A DNA stretch of 64,000 nt from Cerina sp048266425 (lineage in GTDB: Bacteria > Bacteroidota > Bacteroidia > Flavobacteriales > Flavobacteriaceae), in NCBI GenBank assembly GCA_048266425.1, contig JBLWZN010000002.1, positions 62,001 through 126,000 on the forward strand. The letters are read 5' to 3'. The translations under genes were made by a program, and so were the position numbers. Below the pieces are notes generated by a model. The model was not told where the DNA came from, searched no databases, and worked only from the letters and a program-made list of their open reading frames with translations. Shown here in pieces: positions 18,224-29,400 of the stretch (positions are counted from its first letter, which is position 1; each line of letters opens with the position of its first letter).

Positions 18224-21200
18224 TTAATATCCTATTGCAGTCTCCAGAATAATCCATGTTTCTTCATCGACAATATTTTCATTCTTCATTTTTGCCAATG
18301 CTTCTTTGTCATTCTTATAGAATGCAAGTGCCAACTTATTCCTTAAACCGTCATCGTTGATTGGTTGCTCTAGTAGCTCCAATAGTTTATTTACGTCCAT
18401 TTCCTTACCAAGCTTTTTATAAGCCAGTAATCCAAATAAGTGATTTATGGAAGGCGAATCCATGTTCTTGTCCGTATAGGTAGCAATACTTTTTAAATGG
18501 ACCTTGCTATCCACCTCTTTTCCCTGCTCCTCAAAACAATGAGCCAACAGAAAGTCCTGCAACCTGCTATCAACGTTGAACGGTTTTCCTACGCCAAGAT
18601 TTTCCGGCCATTCTTTGGATGCTTCCAAAAGTTGTTCTGCCTTGGTATAATTCTTTTTTTGTAAATTTTCATATGCTAGGTACACATGGGATTGTTCGTA
18701 AATTCTTCTGCTCTCCCCTGCACCCTCGAATGGCAGAACTTTAATAGTCTTTAGTACCTTTATGCATTGCGCATATTGTTTATTATTTAGCAATGCCTTG
18801 GCATAGCTTAGCCCGATGCTGTAGTTCTTAGAAAACTTTTTATATGCTTTTGCCGCTAATTTTTGGGCATCTGTATATTTATCATTTACTAAATAAAATT
18901 GGATCGTTTCATTCCAAACCAACCAATTACCACTGTTCAACGACAAGGCTTTTTGATAATCCTTGAGCTTGTCACCATAACCCAGACTATTTAAGGTCTT
19001 GGCCCTAAATCTATAAAATACATCGGAATCCGGGGTATCGCCACAAGCTTTCAATTGTTCTTCCCCTTTAACCAAAAGGCCAACCGCCATATAATTTTGG
19101 GCAAGGAAATATTTAAATTTCCAGTTTGGCATCCGGGATTCCGCCCACTCCAAAACAGGAATTGTTTCCCTTCTATATGGTAATACAAAATCCGGAGAGG
19201 CCATAAGAGCTTGCCTTAAAAGGGTATCGCTTTTTGTTTCGTCAGAATCCCTCAATAAATAAGCAAGCCAAATTTCGACCTTGATATAATTTTTGGCGTG
19301 CGACAACAGTTCAACGGCTTCATTGGGCCGTCCTAATTCATTGTAGTACAAAGCCAAATCCAACATCGATTCCTCTGGAAATTCATTTTGAAAATTATCC
19401 ATCAAATTCCCATTCAACGCCCCGTTGGAATCCCAAAAATTAGATTCGACGGTCGCAAAATGATCTAGGGGATCTATTTTAAGTAGTTCTTCCTGAATAT
19501 TACGGAACATTTCGGAATTCCTTTCTTCCCTTGCCAATAGCAATAGCACCTTCCTCGCATTTAAATTATAGGTGTTAAAATCCAAGGCCTTATGTGCATA
19601 GAGACCCGCTCTTTCAGAATTGCCAAGAGCCGTATAAATCTCGGCCATTTGGGCGTAGGAAACGGATCTGAATTTCATATCCCTTGCTGCCCATCCCAAG
19701 GATTCCAAGGCGTTGATATAATCCTTTTGCGCCCGGTATGTTATACCCGCCATATAGTTTGCCCCAGGATTATAAGTATCGATCTGGAGAGCTCGGTTAG
19801 CAAACTCCAAGGCCTTGGTATAGTCGGTTTTTCTGTATTCCAATTCGGACAATTTTACTAATGCCCCTTGATGTGAAGGGTCCATTTTTGCCAATTGGGA
19901 AAAGGATTCATACGCTTTGTCATAGACCCTAAACTTCATTTCTTCCCAACCTTTGGTATACAATGCTTCAGATTCAGAAACCTTTAAATCAGCATCGGAA
20001 TAGAAGGGTCTCTTAATTAGCGTTTTCCCCCCATTGTTGGTATAATATAATTTTCTGTCTCCCACGAACACCTCTATTGTATCGGATTTTAACACTGGTA
20101 ATTTTTGGGAAAGGACTTCCATGGGGCGTAGCGCAATTTTCTGATCAAAAACCTGTTTCCCGTTTACAAGCACTTTTAGTTCTTCATTTAATTCTTGAAG
20201 TGCATTGATGCCTATGTAGGTGGTATTCTGATTCTGTTCTACATTTAACACTCCAAATTTTGAAGCATCTACCATGCCTCCTATTTCCTTATAGGGAAAC
20301 CAAATTTCATCCCATCGATCCATGACATAGGGTTCAAAATTCGCCTGTGTAATTGGGTTTATGGCCTTACTAGGGGAGTATTGATTAAACAGGCGACCCG
20401 CCTGAAACTCGATGTATTGACCATCTGCATCCGTAAGGAGGTCTTCCCAGATACCCCCAGATCTGGACAATGCCCACAACCAAATTTTTTGTCCAGGCAT
20501 TTCTTCGTACGGTGACCAATGTCCAAAGCCAAAATTATCCTGGTGGTAATATCCGCCAAAAAAATCCTTATAATCCCCGACTATATGGTACGACTTACTA
20601 CCTCCAAAATTATTGTTCCGGTACATGGATAAATCCCTTCCTTGCAAATCCATAGGCCATGGATCGGCATTTCCGTTGTGTTCTAAATATTCGTTTCCGG
20701 GGGCAATAAGTTCCAGGTCGTCCTTGGCAGCCGCAGCGGCGGTCATCCAGTTATAGTAGGATTCATTTATAGGTGAAGCATTGTACCATGAAGTCTTGGT
20801 CTCTACATAAGCCTTGTCTTTCTGAAGGTTTATTTCCACCCGCCACTGTGTATCTGAAGGCAGATCCGTGGTACCAACAATACAGCTAACACTGCCATCG
20901 ACGTTCTTTCTAAGTAGATAGTCCACAGGGGTAGCCGTGGCGGGACTATGACCTATTATCCCAAAGTTAAACTCAATTCCCCCTGAAGTCCAAGGGCCTC
21001 GCATTGCGATATCCCTAAACTTAATAACTTCATTTTTGTAGAGAAATTCCTTGCCAGTAGACTTTTCAATAGCTCCCCAGATCTTGCCCCCAATTTCGGG
21101 CAAAACGAAAACCTTGATATAGTCGTTCTCTAAAACCACCACTTTCCAATTTTTTTTCACGGAAGTATGGGAATACCCTTGGAATTTAAAATAAGGATAG

Positions 21201-21364
21201 ATCTTTGGATTTTCATTGAGGATAGGTTCGGGATCGGGTTCATTGAACATATAAGTGTCCAATGGCATGGTCTCTTCCTTAATGGTAACCGATTGGGCAC
21301 TGATCAGTAAAGCATGAAATAACAACAGAATAATAATATAACCTGCTCCCTTGGACTTCTTCAT
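18224..21364 (-). CDS. DUF5107 domain and TPR-repeat exported protein
   Basis: 1046 residues from the ATG at 21364; this start leaves one base after the stop of the FG-GAP gene, so the two are tightly coupled, and gives a Sec leader MKKSKGAGYIIILLLFHALLISAQ. Residues about 30-400 match DUF5107 (LENDYIKVFVLPEIGGKIWGAIEKSTGKEFLYKN, GGIEFNFGIIGHSP, a galactose-mutarotase-like sandwich). From about 470 onwards come repeated helical pairs of TPR type (AYESFSQLAKMDPSHQGALVKLSELEYRK, ALEFANRALQIDTYNPGANYMAG). No enzymatic function is established; DUF5107 proteins recur in carbohydrate loci of Bacteroidota and may recognise sugars. A 236-base gap separates it from SelA-like 4. Confidence 0.8.
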   Translation of the reverse strand: MKKSKGAGYIIILLLFHALLISAQSVTIKEETMPLDTYMFNEPDPEPILNENPKIYPYFKFQGYSHTSVKKNWKVVVLENDYIKVFVLPEIGGKIWGAIEKSTGKEFLYKNEVIKFRDIAMRGPWTSGGIEFNFGIIGHSPATATPVDYLLRKNVDGSVSCIVGTTDLPSDTQWRVEINLQKDKAYVETKTSWYNASPINESYYNWMTAAAAAKDDLELIAPGNEYLEHNGNADPWPMDLQGRDLSMYRNNNFGGSKSYHIVGDYKDFFGGYYHQDNFGFGHWSPYEEMPGQKIWLWALSRSGGIWEDLLTDADGQYIEFQAGRLFNQYSPSKAINPITQANFEPYVMDRWDEIWFPYKEIGGMVDASKFGVLNVEQNQNTTYIGINALQELNEELKVLVNGKQVFDQKIALRPMEVLSQKLPVLKSDTIEVFVGDRKLYYTNNGGKTLIKRPFYSDADLKVSESEALYTKGWEEMKFRVYDKAYESFSQLAKMDPSHQGALVKLSELEYRKTDYTKALEFANRALQIDTYNPGANYMAGITYRAQKDYINALESLGWAARDMKFRSVSYAQMAEIYTALGNSERAGLYAHKALDFNTYNLNARKVLLLLAREERNSEMFRNIQEELLKIDPLDHFATVESNFWDSNGALNGNLMDNFQNEFPEESMLDLALYYNELGRPNEAVELLSHAKNYIKVEIWLAYLLRDSDETKSDTLLRQALMASPDFVLPYRRETIPVLEWAESRMPNWKFKYFLAQNYMAVGLLVKGEEQLKACGDTPDSDVFYRFRAKTLNSLGYGDKLKDYQKALSLNSGNWLVWNETIQFYLVNDKYTDAQKLAAKAYKKFSKNYSIGLSYAKALLNNKQYAQCIKVLKTIKVLPFEGAGESRRIYEQSHVYLAYENLQKKNYTKAEQLLEASKEWPENLGVGKPFNVDSRLQDFLLAHCFEEQGKEVDSKVHLKSIATYTDKNMDSPSINHLFGLLAYKKLGKEMDVNKLLELLEQPINDDGLRNKLALAFYKNDKEALAKMKNENIVDEETWIILETAIGY

Positions 21365-21365
21365 T

Positions 21366-24300
21366 TTACTTTGTTTTTCTCGGTTCAATTTTATAGACGA
21401 TAGTACCAGCGTTATTTCTTGCAAATAGGATGATTTCCCTTTTATCGGCTAAGGTCACTTTTGCAATATCCCGTATTTCCCCGTCAATATTCAGACCGCT
21501 TTGGTCAACATCCAAGGATTTGAAATTACCTTTTCCATCTCCCAACAGACAAAGGCCCTTAATGGCATCGTACCTCCCGTATTTCACCCTGGATCCGTAG
21601 AAATTACCTCCTAGGAGCAAATCGGGATTTCCATCCCCGTTAAAATCGTCAACCAGAATCCCATAGACGGGTGAAAACTGAGCTCTGGCGGGTAATTGGG
21701 AAAGCTTAAATTTATTGTTGCCCAAGTTTTCCATATAGGTGGTACTAAAATTATTTGCTTTTATAACCGTGGCACCCTTCAATTGTTCCGTACTAAAAAT
21801 GTCGGTTATCCTTTGGTCTGCATAGTCCGAATAATTCACATATTTGGCTTTGAGTCCACTCAACTGTCCAGTTAGGTCGTCTTTCGAAAAGACAGGATAA
21901 CTTTCCCCCAAAACATAGGAGCACATAATGGGGTCAATGGACCCGTTGTTATCGAAATCCTTGGCGTAAAGCGTTACGGGTTCGGAAATGGAGGCCTTTA
22001 GTTGGGAATTCAGTCCAAAATTCCCAACAACATAATCCATATCGCCATCATTGTCAAAATCACCACTAATAATTTTGTTCCACCAACCTTCTGATTCCTT
22101 GGTCCCACAACTTTCTGAAATTTCTACAAGCTTTGCATTTCGATTTTCAAAGACACGGATTCCCATCCATTCCCCTACAACGATAAGATCAAAGTTGCCG
22201 TCCCCGTTGAAGTCGGTCCAAAGTGCATCGGTTATCATACCGGGATTTTCCAAATCGGGATTTATGGACGAGGTAACATCCTTAAAATTACCCTTGCCAT
22301 CGTTTTGAAGGATATAACTTCTTGGTGCGGTCGGGTATCTCCCAGGAACAAGTCTTCCCCCAACAAAAAGGTCCAAGTCGCCATCATTATCAAAATCACT
22401 AGATAAAACACAGGAACCACTGGTCAACATATTAGGTATAGCTCCCACTTTCCTTTTAAAATTACCCTTGCCATCATTAAAGTACAACCTGTCCTGTAGC
22501 TCAGGGGAATCCGTATCAAAATCGTTTCCCCCACTGACCACGTAGAGGTCCATGTCCCCATCCTTGTCTGCATCGAAGAACAACGCCCCTAGATCCTCCG
22601 ACATACGATCATCGGCAAAGCTATTTATCTTTGAGGATGAAAAATGGCCCGATCTTGTCTGTATGAACAACATTCCTGGGCTGCCTTTGGCTCCTCCGAT
22701 AAAAACATCTTCCAGTCCGTCGCCATTAACATCTGCTTTTGCTATTTTAGGCCCTTGGGTTGATAATTTATGTGGCAGCAATTGTTCCCGTCTAAAATCT
22801 ACAAAATCGTTTTCCTGGTGCGTAAATGAAAGAAGACTATCTTTGGTAATATCCTCAAAATAGGGTTGGGGCTCCACTATATCACCATTCGAAGGTTTCG
22901 TAGCGTTCGCTTGATCCAATATCAAGCTTTGTCCCGCTTCTACTTGTCTAATAACCTGAACTTTGGAATCTGGCCATGTTATTTTAAGTTCATCAATTGT
23001 CTTTGCTTTACCAAGTCCAAAAACCAGCGTGTAATCCACGGAGGATTGAAATCCCCTTGTTGGCATCATTTCCTGCATTAGCACCTGACCGTCTACCTTA
23101 AGTTCTATCTTGGAGCCTACACCAAAAGTGTTTTTTCCCAGACCTTTGAGACTAATCTTCAAATAATTGTTGGTGGTATGGATCTCACTATTATTTCTAA
23201 ATAAAAAAGGTTCTAAATCGGTGTTGTTCACGATCAAATCCAGATCTCCATCGTTGTCAAGATCGGCGTAGGCCGCCCCGTTGGAAAGTGATTTGAGGTT
23301 TAAGCCCCATTCCTGATTCACCTTGGAAAAAGTAAGGTCCCCATTATTGTGGTAGGTATAATTTTCCTCAATGGTGGCAGGTATATTTTTTAAAAGATCC
23401 GTAATTGCCATTTCTACACCTGTTCTGTTCTCGGTCATTTTCTGCTGGACCGCATAATTCATAAAATCCATATTGGTATAGTCCCGTTTTACCCCGTTGG
23501 TAATATAAAGGTCCTTGAACCCGTCATTGTCAAGGTCCGCAAACAGGGAGGCCCAGCTCCAGTCCGTACTTGCAACACCTGCATACTGCCCAATTTCGGA
23601 AAAGGATTTCCCCCCATTGTTCAACTGCAGCATATTTCGCATACTTTGTTGATAAAATCCATTGTTAACCAGTAAAAGATACTTGTCGTAATTATCCGGC
23701 CCTGAAACCATCTTTTGACGGTGATTGCTTTCGGGAAGCATATCCAAGGTCATAATATCCGTATAGCCATCGTTATTGAAATCGGCAATGTCAGATCCCA
23801 TGGAAAAATGGGGCGTATGTCCAATATACTTTTCAAGGCTTTCTGTGAACGTACCGTCTTGGTTGTTTATATACAAATAATCCTGCTCGTTAAAATCATT
23901 GGAAATATACATGTCTGGCCAACTGTCATTATTGATATCCGAAACGGCGATACCTAGCCCAAACCCCAAAACATTCAATACTAGTCCCGCATTTTCACTT
24001 ACATTCACGAATTTCCCGTTATCATTTCTATAAAGGCGATCCTCATAAGCGGGATCTCTACGGCTCTTAAGATTATTTGTGACCTGTCTAAAACTTGCAT
24101 ACTCTTGCACAGAATGGTTTACAACATAAAGGTCCAGGTCACCATCCTTATCATAGTCAAAAAATGCACCTTGTGTGGAATAGCCAGCATCATCTACTCC
24201 AAACGCATGTGCGCTTTCGGTAAATGTGAGGTCACCATTATTGATGAACAATTGATTTTTTCTTTTAAAATCGTCCTTCGCCGCAGAACGGCATACATAG

Positions 24301-24689
24301 ATATCCAAATACCCATCACCATTGACATCGGCCATGGTTGTACCCGTATTCCACAATCCCTCGGCAAAAACCCCTGCATCCTTTGCGATTTCTTCAAATT
24401 TCCAGTTTCCTTTATTTAGGTACAAGCGACTGCCCACCATACTACCTGTAAAATACAGGTCGGGCAGACCATCATTATTGATATCCCCAACTGAAACTCC
24501 ACCACCATTATAAATATAGCCATAGGTAAGGATGTTAAATTCATCGGTTTCCTTTAGGATGTTCTTAAATTTTATGCCTGTTTGACTGCTTGGAATTAGA
24601 GAGAACATTTTGCTTTCATCCACCCGATTGCATGAATCAAAAAAAGAAACACATAAAAGCAATAAAAAAATCTTAAAAAATCTATTCAT
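21366..24689 (-). CDS. CRTAC1-type FG-GAP/VCBS repeat lipoprotein with ASPIC/UnbV domain
   Basis: 1107 residues. Lipoprotein signal with FFDSC. Many calcium-binding FG-GAP/VCBS repeats, recognisable by DxNxDGxxD loops: GDINNDGLPDLYFTG, ADVNGDGYLDIYVC, YDKDGDLDLYVV, ADLDNDGDLDLIV, SDFDNDGDLDLFVGG, DDFNGDGNPDLLLGG. An ASPIC/UnbV segment lies near residues 500-585 (SKIELKVDGQVL, MMPTRGFQSSVDYTLVFGLG, ELKITWPDSKVQ). It is a surface or periplasmic propeller protein; these often accompany SusC/SusD pairs in Bacteroidota, probably in binding rather than catalysis. First gene after the SusD terminator. Confidence 0.85.
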   Translation of the reverse strand: MNRFFKIFLLLLCVSFFDSCNRVDESKMFSLIPSSQTGIKFKNILKETDEFNILTYGYIYNGGGVSVGDINNDGLPDLYFTGSMVGSRLYLNKGNWKFEEIAKDAGVFAEGLWNTGTTMADVNGDGYLDIYVCRSAAKDDFKRKNQLFINNGDLTFTESAHAFGVDDAGYSTQGAFFDYDKDGDLDLYVVNHSVQEYASFRQVTNNLKSRRDPAYEDRLYRNDNGKFVNVSENAGLVLNVLGFGLGIAVSDINNDSWPDMYISNDFNEQDYLYINNQDGTFTESLEKYIGHTPHFSMGSDIADFNNDGYTDIMTLDMLPESNHRQKMVSGPDNYDKYLLLVNNGFYQQSMRNMLQLNNGGKSFSEIGQYAGVASTDWSWASLFADLDNDGFKDLYITNGVKRDYTNMDFMNYAVQQKMTENRTGVEMAITDLLKNIPATIEENYTYHNNGDLTFSKVNQEWGLNLKSLSNGAAYADLDNDGDLDLIVNNTDLEPFLFRNNSEIHTTNNYLKISLKGLGKNTFGVGSKIELKVDGQVLMQEMMPTRGFQSSVDYTLVFGLGKAKTIDELKITWPDSKVQVIRQVEAGQSLILDQANATKPSNGDIVEPQPYFEDITKDSLLSFTHQENDFVDFRREQLLPHKLSTQGPKIAKADVNGDGLEDVFIGGAKGSPGMLFIQTRSGHFSSSKINSFADDRMSEDLGALFFDADKDGDMDLYVVSGGNDFDTDSPELQDRLYFNDGKGNFKRKVGAIPNMLTSGSCVLSSDFDNDGDLDLFVGGRLVPGRYPTAPRSYILQNDGKGNFKDVTSSINPDLENPGMITDALWTDFNGDGNFDLIVVGEWMGIRVFENRNAKLVEISESCGTKESEGWWNKIISGDFDNDGDMDYVVGNFGLNSQLKASISEPVTLYAKDFDNNGSIDPIMCSYVLGESYPVFSKDDLTGQLSGLKAKYVNYSDYADQRITDIFSTEQLKGATVIKANNFSTTYMENLGNNKFKLSQLPARAQFSPVYGILVDDFNGDGNPDLLLGGNFYGSRVKYGRYDAIKGLCLLGDGKGNFKSLDVDQSGLNIDGEIRDIAKVTLADKREIILFARNNAGTIVYKIEPRKTK

Positions 24690-24831
24690 GATTGGATCTG
24701 AAGATTGTAAACTAGTTGAAACTTTATAAATTGAAGTAAAAGTTATATAATTTTTGCCTTATCGGAAAAAAGCACTCTTTTAGCAATTAATGTAGCTTGG
24801 AAAGCTTCAGTAACTTAGTACAGATAAAAAA

Positions 24832-24857
24832 AACCTGTGGATCGTGTTCCACAGGTT
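24832..24857 (-). terminator. Rho-independent terminator after SusD
   Basis: Stem AACCTGTGG (24832-24840) pairs with CCACAGGTT (24849-24857) around an 8-base loop. Runs of A before it and T after it make it usable in either direction; for the minus strand the U-tract is the complement of 24826-24831. It separates susCD from the downstream catabolic genes. Confidence 0.85.
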
Positions 24858-24899
24858 TTTTTTAAATATTAAACTTAAAAATAAAACACTTTCACCGAA

Positions 24900-26486
24900 T
24901 TAAAAATTTGGTCCACCTGTATCCCACCATAGTCGGGTACCTATTTCATCAGGTCCGCCCAGCTTTTGAGTAGCATCTGCAACCCCAGCCTTATTACCTT
25001 CCCGTTCATTGTTTGTAAACGGCATTCTTCTAAGGATGTCACCAGGTGGTATAACACCCCAGTCCGCATTACTTGCATTTACATAAACCGGTGGCAATTT
25101 TGGGTATCCGGTCCTTCTATTATCCATCCAAGATTCCATTTCGTTGGTATAACAGGCGATCCATTTCTGGGTGATGATCTTTTCCAATTTCACCTCATTA
25201 GTAGCAGCTTCGTCCCATGCAACGGTATTTGTTATCTGGTTGACGAAATCATTAATAGGGGCATCCGCCTTTGGATCGGTGTAGTCTATAGGTAAACTCG
25301 TATTATCCGCCAAATAGGCATCTACGCCCCCTGCACCCCACAATTCGAAAGATGCCCTTACACCAGCCTCATAATGAGCTTGAGCCGCGGATGGACCACC
25401 AGATCCCGTCCAATTTCGCAACGCCGCTTCCGCCTTTAAAAAATAAACTTCGTCCGCACTCATAACTTTTCTCTTAGTGACTTTTGCTGGGTCATTAAAA
25501 GTAATGTCAATGGTGGAGAAACTTAAACGATCATCCTTGGCCACAATTTGTGCCCCATTGCGAATACCCTTATAAGGCCAATCTGGATGGTCGGCAACTA
25601 AGGACATATCACTAACCGGGTCAAAATACTTCTCAATTCGCGGATCTTTGTATCCAATTAGAATGGATTCCATAGTAGCGCTCATCCTAGTGTCCCCCCA
25701 TTCAAAACAAATCTGGGCAGGGTGAAATTTAACACCATATAAGGAAATATTGAAATTTTGACCATTGGTCTCGATTAATCCTACAGGGTCGGCCAAGGCT
25801 TTTTCTCCCTGGGCTTTCGCCAATGCAGGAGCAACTTTTGATAATCGCATGGCCAATTGAAGTCGCAAAGAATTTGCATATCTTGCCCAAGCAGGAACGC
25901 TTCCTCCGTAACTGGCATCAAAATTGTTTAGACCAACGTAGTCCTTATTTGCATTAAACACACTTATTATCTCATCAAGATCGGTAAAAAAGGCATTGTA
26001 CAGCGTTTCCTCGCTATCGTACAAAACATCACCGGTTTCACCGTAATGGGTATAGATTACCGGACCTTGATAAAGGGTTACCCTGGACATGGAAATAATT
26101 TTTATCAGCTTGGCCCATGCAACAAACACGTCATAGCCTCCTTCTTCAGCAATTCCAATTACCTGCTTGGCAGGTGCCATTATATTATTGTATTCCCTAT
26201 CCCAATATCCGTTCCAACGGATATAATAGGTAGTGTTGTTTACCCCGCCCACAAAAGGAGTTGGGGTTGCCAAGTGTTGGGAATAGGTAACATTTGTTAA
26301 ATTATGGTCTACCTGGTTTCCAAAAATCTGTGCCAACATGGATGGGTAAAATGCGCCAAGATTGTTAAAATCCTGTTCCAACGAAATGTTGGATATTTCG
26401 TAAGGATTCGTGTTGGTCTCTACAAAATCGTCGGTACAAGCTCCTAGCACTAGTACCATTGAAACTAAATATATAAGCTTTTTCAT
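24900..26486 (-). CDS. SusD/RagB family outer-membrane nutrient-binding lipoprotein
   Basis: 528 residues with lipoprotein signal MKKLIYLVSMVLVLGAC. The sequence (TNPYEISNISLEQDFNNLGAFYPSMLAQIF, WARYANSLRLQLAMRLSKV, YFLKAEAALRNW, QKWIACYTNEMESWMDNRRTGYP) is typical of the SusD-like group 2 family, with helical TPR scaffolding. It caps the SusC channel at the cell surface and selects the nutrient to be imported. It starts 10 bases after the SusC stop, and a strong terminator follows 43 bases downstream. Ligand not predictable from sequence; the surrounding enzymes suggest an amino sugar or N-acylated acid. Confidence 0.92.
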   Translation of the reverse strand: MKKLIYLVSMVLVLGACTDDFVETNTNPYEISNISLEQDFNNLGAFYPSMLAQIFGNQVDHNLTNVTYSQHLATPTPFVGGVNNTTYYIRWNGYWDREYNNIMAPAKQVIGIAEEGGYDVFVAWAKLIKIISMSRVTLYQGPVIYTHYGETGDVLYDSEETLYNAFFTDLDEIISVFNANKDYVGLNNFDASYGGSVPAWARYANSLRLQLAMRLSKVAPALAKAQGEKALADPVGLIETNGQNFNISLYGVKFHPAQICFEWGDTRMSATMESILIGYKDPRIEKYFDPVSDMSLVADHPDWPYKGIRNGAQIVAKDDRLSFSTIDITFNDPAKVTKRKVMSADEVYFLKAEAALRNWTGSGGPSAAQAHYEAGVRASFELWGAGGVDAYLADNTSLPIDYTDPKADAPINDFVNQITNTVAWDEAATNEVKLEKIITQKWIACYTNEMESWMDNRRTGYPKLPPVYVNASNADWGVIPPGDILRRMPFTNNEREGNKAGVADATQKLGGPDEIGTRLWWDTGGPNF

Positions 26487-26496
26487 CTTATTTTCT

Positions 26497-29400
26497 TTAA
26501 AAAGTTAGTTTAAGGTTGAACCCGTATGTTGCGGTAGATGGCAGGTTAAAGTTGTCCAAGCCCTGGGAATTACGACCGGTACTCATCGCTAATTCCGGAT
26601 CAAAAGGTGCTTTATTGTATATCATTAACATGTTGTTACCGATAAATGAAAGGGTAGCTCCCTTCACCCAATCAAAACGGGACACATCAAAATCATATCC
26701 AAGAGCAAACTGACTTAAACGAATGTTGGTGCGATCATATACATAGGGTTCACCAACTCCATTACGATCTCCAATAGCCCTATACCATGTTTCCGGATCT
26801 ACTGTAGTAATTGCCGCTCCGGAAGTGTCATCCACCCCATTTACAGAAACACCGCCAGCATCCCTAGCATCTGCAGTTCTTTGGGATACTCCTGCACCAT
26901 CCAACATGGATTGTGTTTGGCTGAAAGTCTTGCCTCCAAATCTACCACTAAAGAACAACGCCATATTAAAACGCTTGTAGGTAAAGTTATTGTTCCAGCC
27001 AAGATTCCATACAGGATCTAAATTACCCACAAGCTGGGTTTCCTTGCTTTTTAGTGGCTTTCCGCCGCTAAATAAGATTTGACCTTGTTGATTTCTTTGA
27101 AATACATATACATAAAGGTCATTAAATTTTCCTCCTTCTACAAGCTTGGATTGGTACCCTTCCGATGAACCAAGATTTATTTCCTTTTCATCGTCAGGAC
27201 CTATATCTACGATCTCGTTGTTGTTTTTGGAATAATTCACGCTGGTAACCCATTCAAAATCATCCGTTCGAAAAGGGGTTGCATTAATGGTAATCTCTAC
27301 TCCCTTGTTCGTAATTTCACCTGCATTGATAAATTCTGTGGTATAACCACCTTCGCCAGAAACTGTCGGCACCTGAATGAACTGATCTTTACTTACTAAA
27401 CTATAATAGGTAAAGTCGAATCCTAAGCGGTTTTGATAAAAACGCATATCGATACCAAATTCGGTACTATTAATAATTTCCGGTTTTGCATTAAAAAATG
27501 GCTTTACCGTATTCCTTACCACGCCGCCACTTGCATTTATAGTATTTTGTGGATTTATTCTGTTAAATGGCACTTCATTCCCCACTTGGGTGAAAGAACC
27601 CCTTAGTTTAGCAAAGCTAATAACTTCGGGTAGTTGGAACATCTCGTGAAATAGCGCCGTTACACCGACAGAAGGATAAAAATAAGAGTCGTTCCCTGTC
27701 AAGGCCAAAGTTGAGGCCCAATCGTTCCTTCCGGAAACATCCAAAAACAACATTTCCTTAAAGCCCAATTGTGCGTTAAAAAACAGCCCCTCTTTTATAG
27801 CCTCACTATAAATTGAGGAACCCGTACCGTTGTAACCCGATAGCACCTGCACATTGGTAGGCAAATTCTGAAAGTAGAATTGATTGGGATATAGTAATCC
27901 GGTTACACCAGAACTTACACCAACCCCATCACCATATTTACTTTTCTGGTAGCTAGCACCACCTGTGGCACTAAGGCTAAAATCCTCCCCAAAAGTGGTG
28001 TCGTAGGTTAGGATTGCATCGGCATAGGCCAATTGATCGTCATATTTACTGTAATTCCAAGCGCCATTTGGAGCCACATTGGTGGAATTGGAACCAGCAG
28101 CATGTTGTTGTTCGTAACCTCTTACTGCATAATCATAGCTACCCCTAACCTGAAACTTTAGGTTGTCTAAGATATCGTAAGAAATATTCAAACTTCCGAT
28201 AACTCTTTTGGCATCCTCGGTCAACGGCTCCTTGTTAACTATCCAATAAGGATTGGACTGCTGGTGATCCACCACAAACCAGTTTTGCAAAAACAGGTTC
28301 CTATCTGTATTAAAAACCTGGTAATTGTTTTTATATTCATAAAAATTCCTATCCCGGGGAAACTGATAAAGACCCGTTAGTGGATTTAAATAATATCCCG
28401 CTGGCAATCTGTTTTCTGTTTTCTCCAGGGCCAATATAACATTGGAAGTAACCGTTACCTTATCATTGAACAATTTGGTAGATTGCTTAAACGTAAAGTT
28501 ATTCTTTTCGTAGCTATTGCCAGGTGTAATTCCTGTTGAACTAATATTGGCATACGAGAAATAAGCAGTAGTTCGTTCACCACCCGCTGTTACACTGACC
28601 GAATTATTAAAGGTATCCCCAGTTTGAAAAAAATCCTTTACATATTGGTCGTCATAATTGCCTGCTGTAGTGGACCAACTTTCTTTTGTACCGCCCTCTG
28701 AACCATATTTGAACTGAAGGTCTGCCATTTCGGAATTGAGATAGTGCTCAAAAGAATAGCCCGTATTTAACGTTACTACCGTCTTGCCTTTGGCTCCTTG
28801 TTTTGTGGTTATTACTACTACGCCATTGGCCCCCTGACTACCGTACAGTACAGCGGCGTTGGAACCCTTAAGGACACTAATGCTTGCAATATCATCCGGG
28901 TTAATAGCGGATAAGCCATCCCCTTGATCGGTACCTCCCCACATTCCTGGTTGGGCTCCTTTGTTGTTGGCCATTGGGATACCATCGATGACAAACAATG
29001 GGGAACTGTCCCCACTTAACGACTTATTTCCCCTAAGCACAATTTTGGTAGAACCCCCGGCACCCGAACTACTTTTCTTGATTTCAACACCGGCCGCTTT
29101 GCCAGAAATACTGTTCATAAAGTTGGGATCCCTTGTCTTTGTTAGTTCATCCCCTTGAACCGTTTGCTGGGCATAGGTCAAGGTTTTCTCCTCCCGCTTG
29201 ATACCCAGTGCGGTCACAACCACTTCGCCCAATTGTTCTGCATCTTCTTCAAGCGCTACATCCAATTTATCGGAAGATCCCACAGTCAAAGATTGCGTTT
29301 TCATACCAATATAGGAGAACACCAATACATCTCCAGATGATGCCTCGATGGAATAAAGCCCATCGAAATCCGTTTGAGTCCCCGTTGTAGTACCTTTTAA

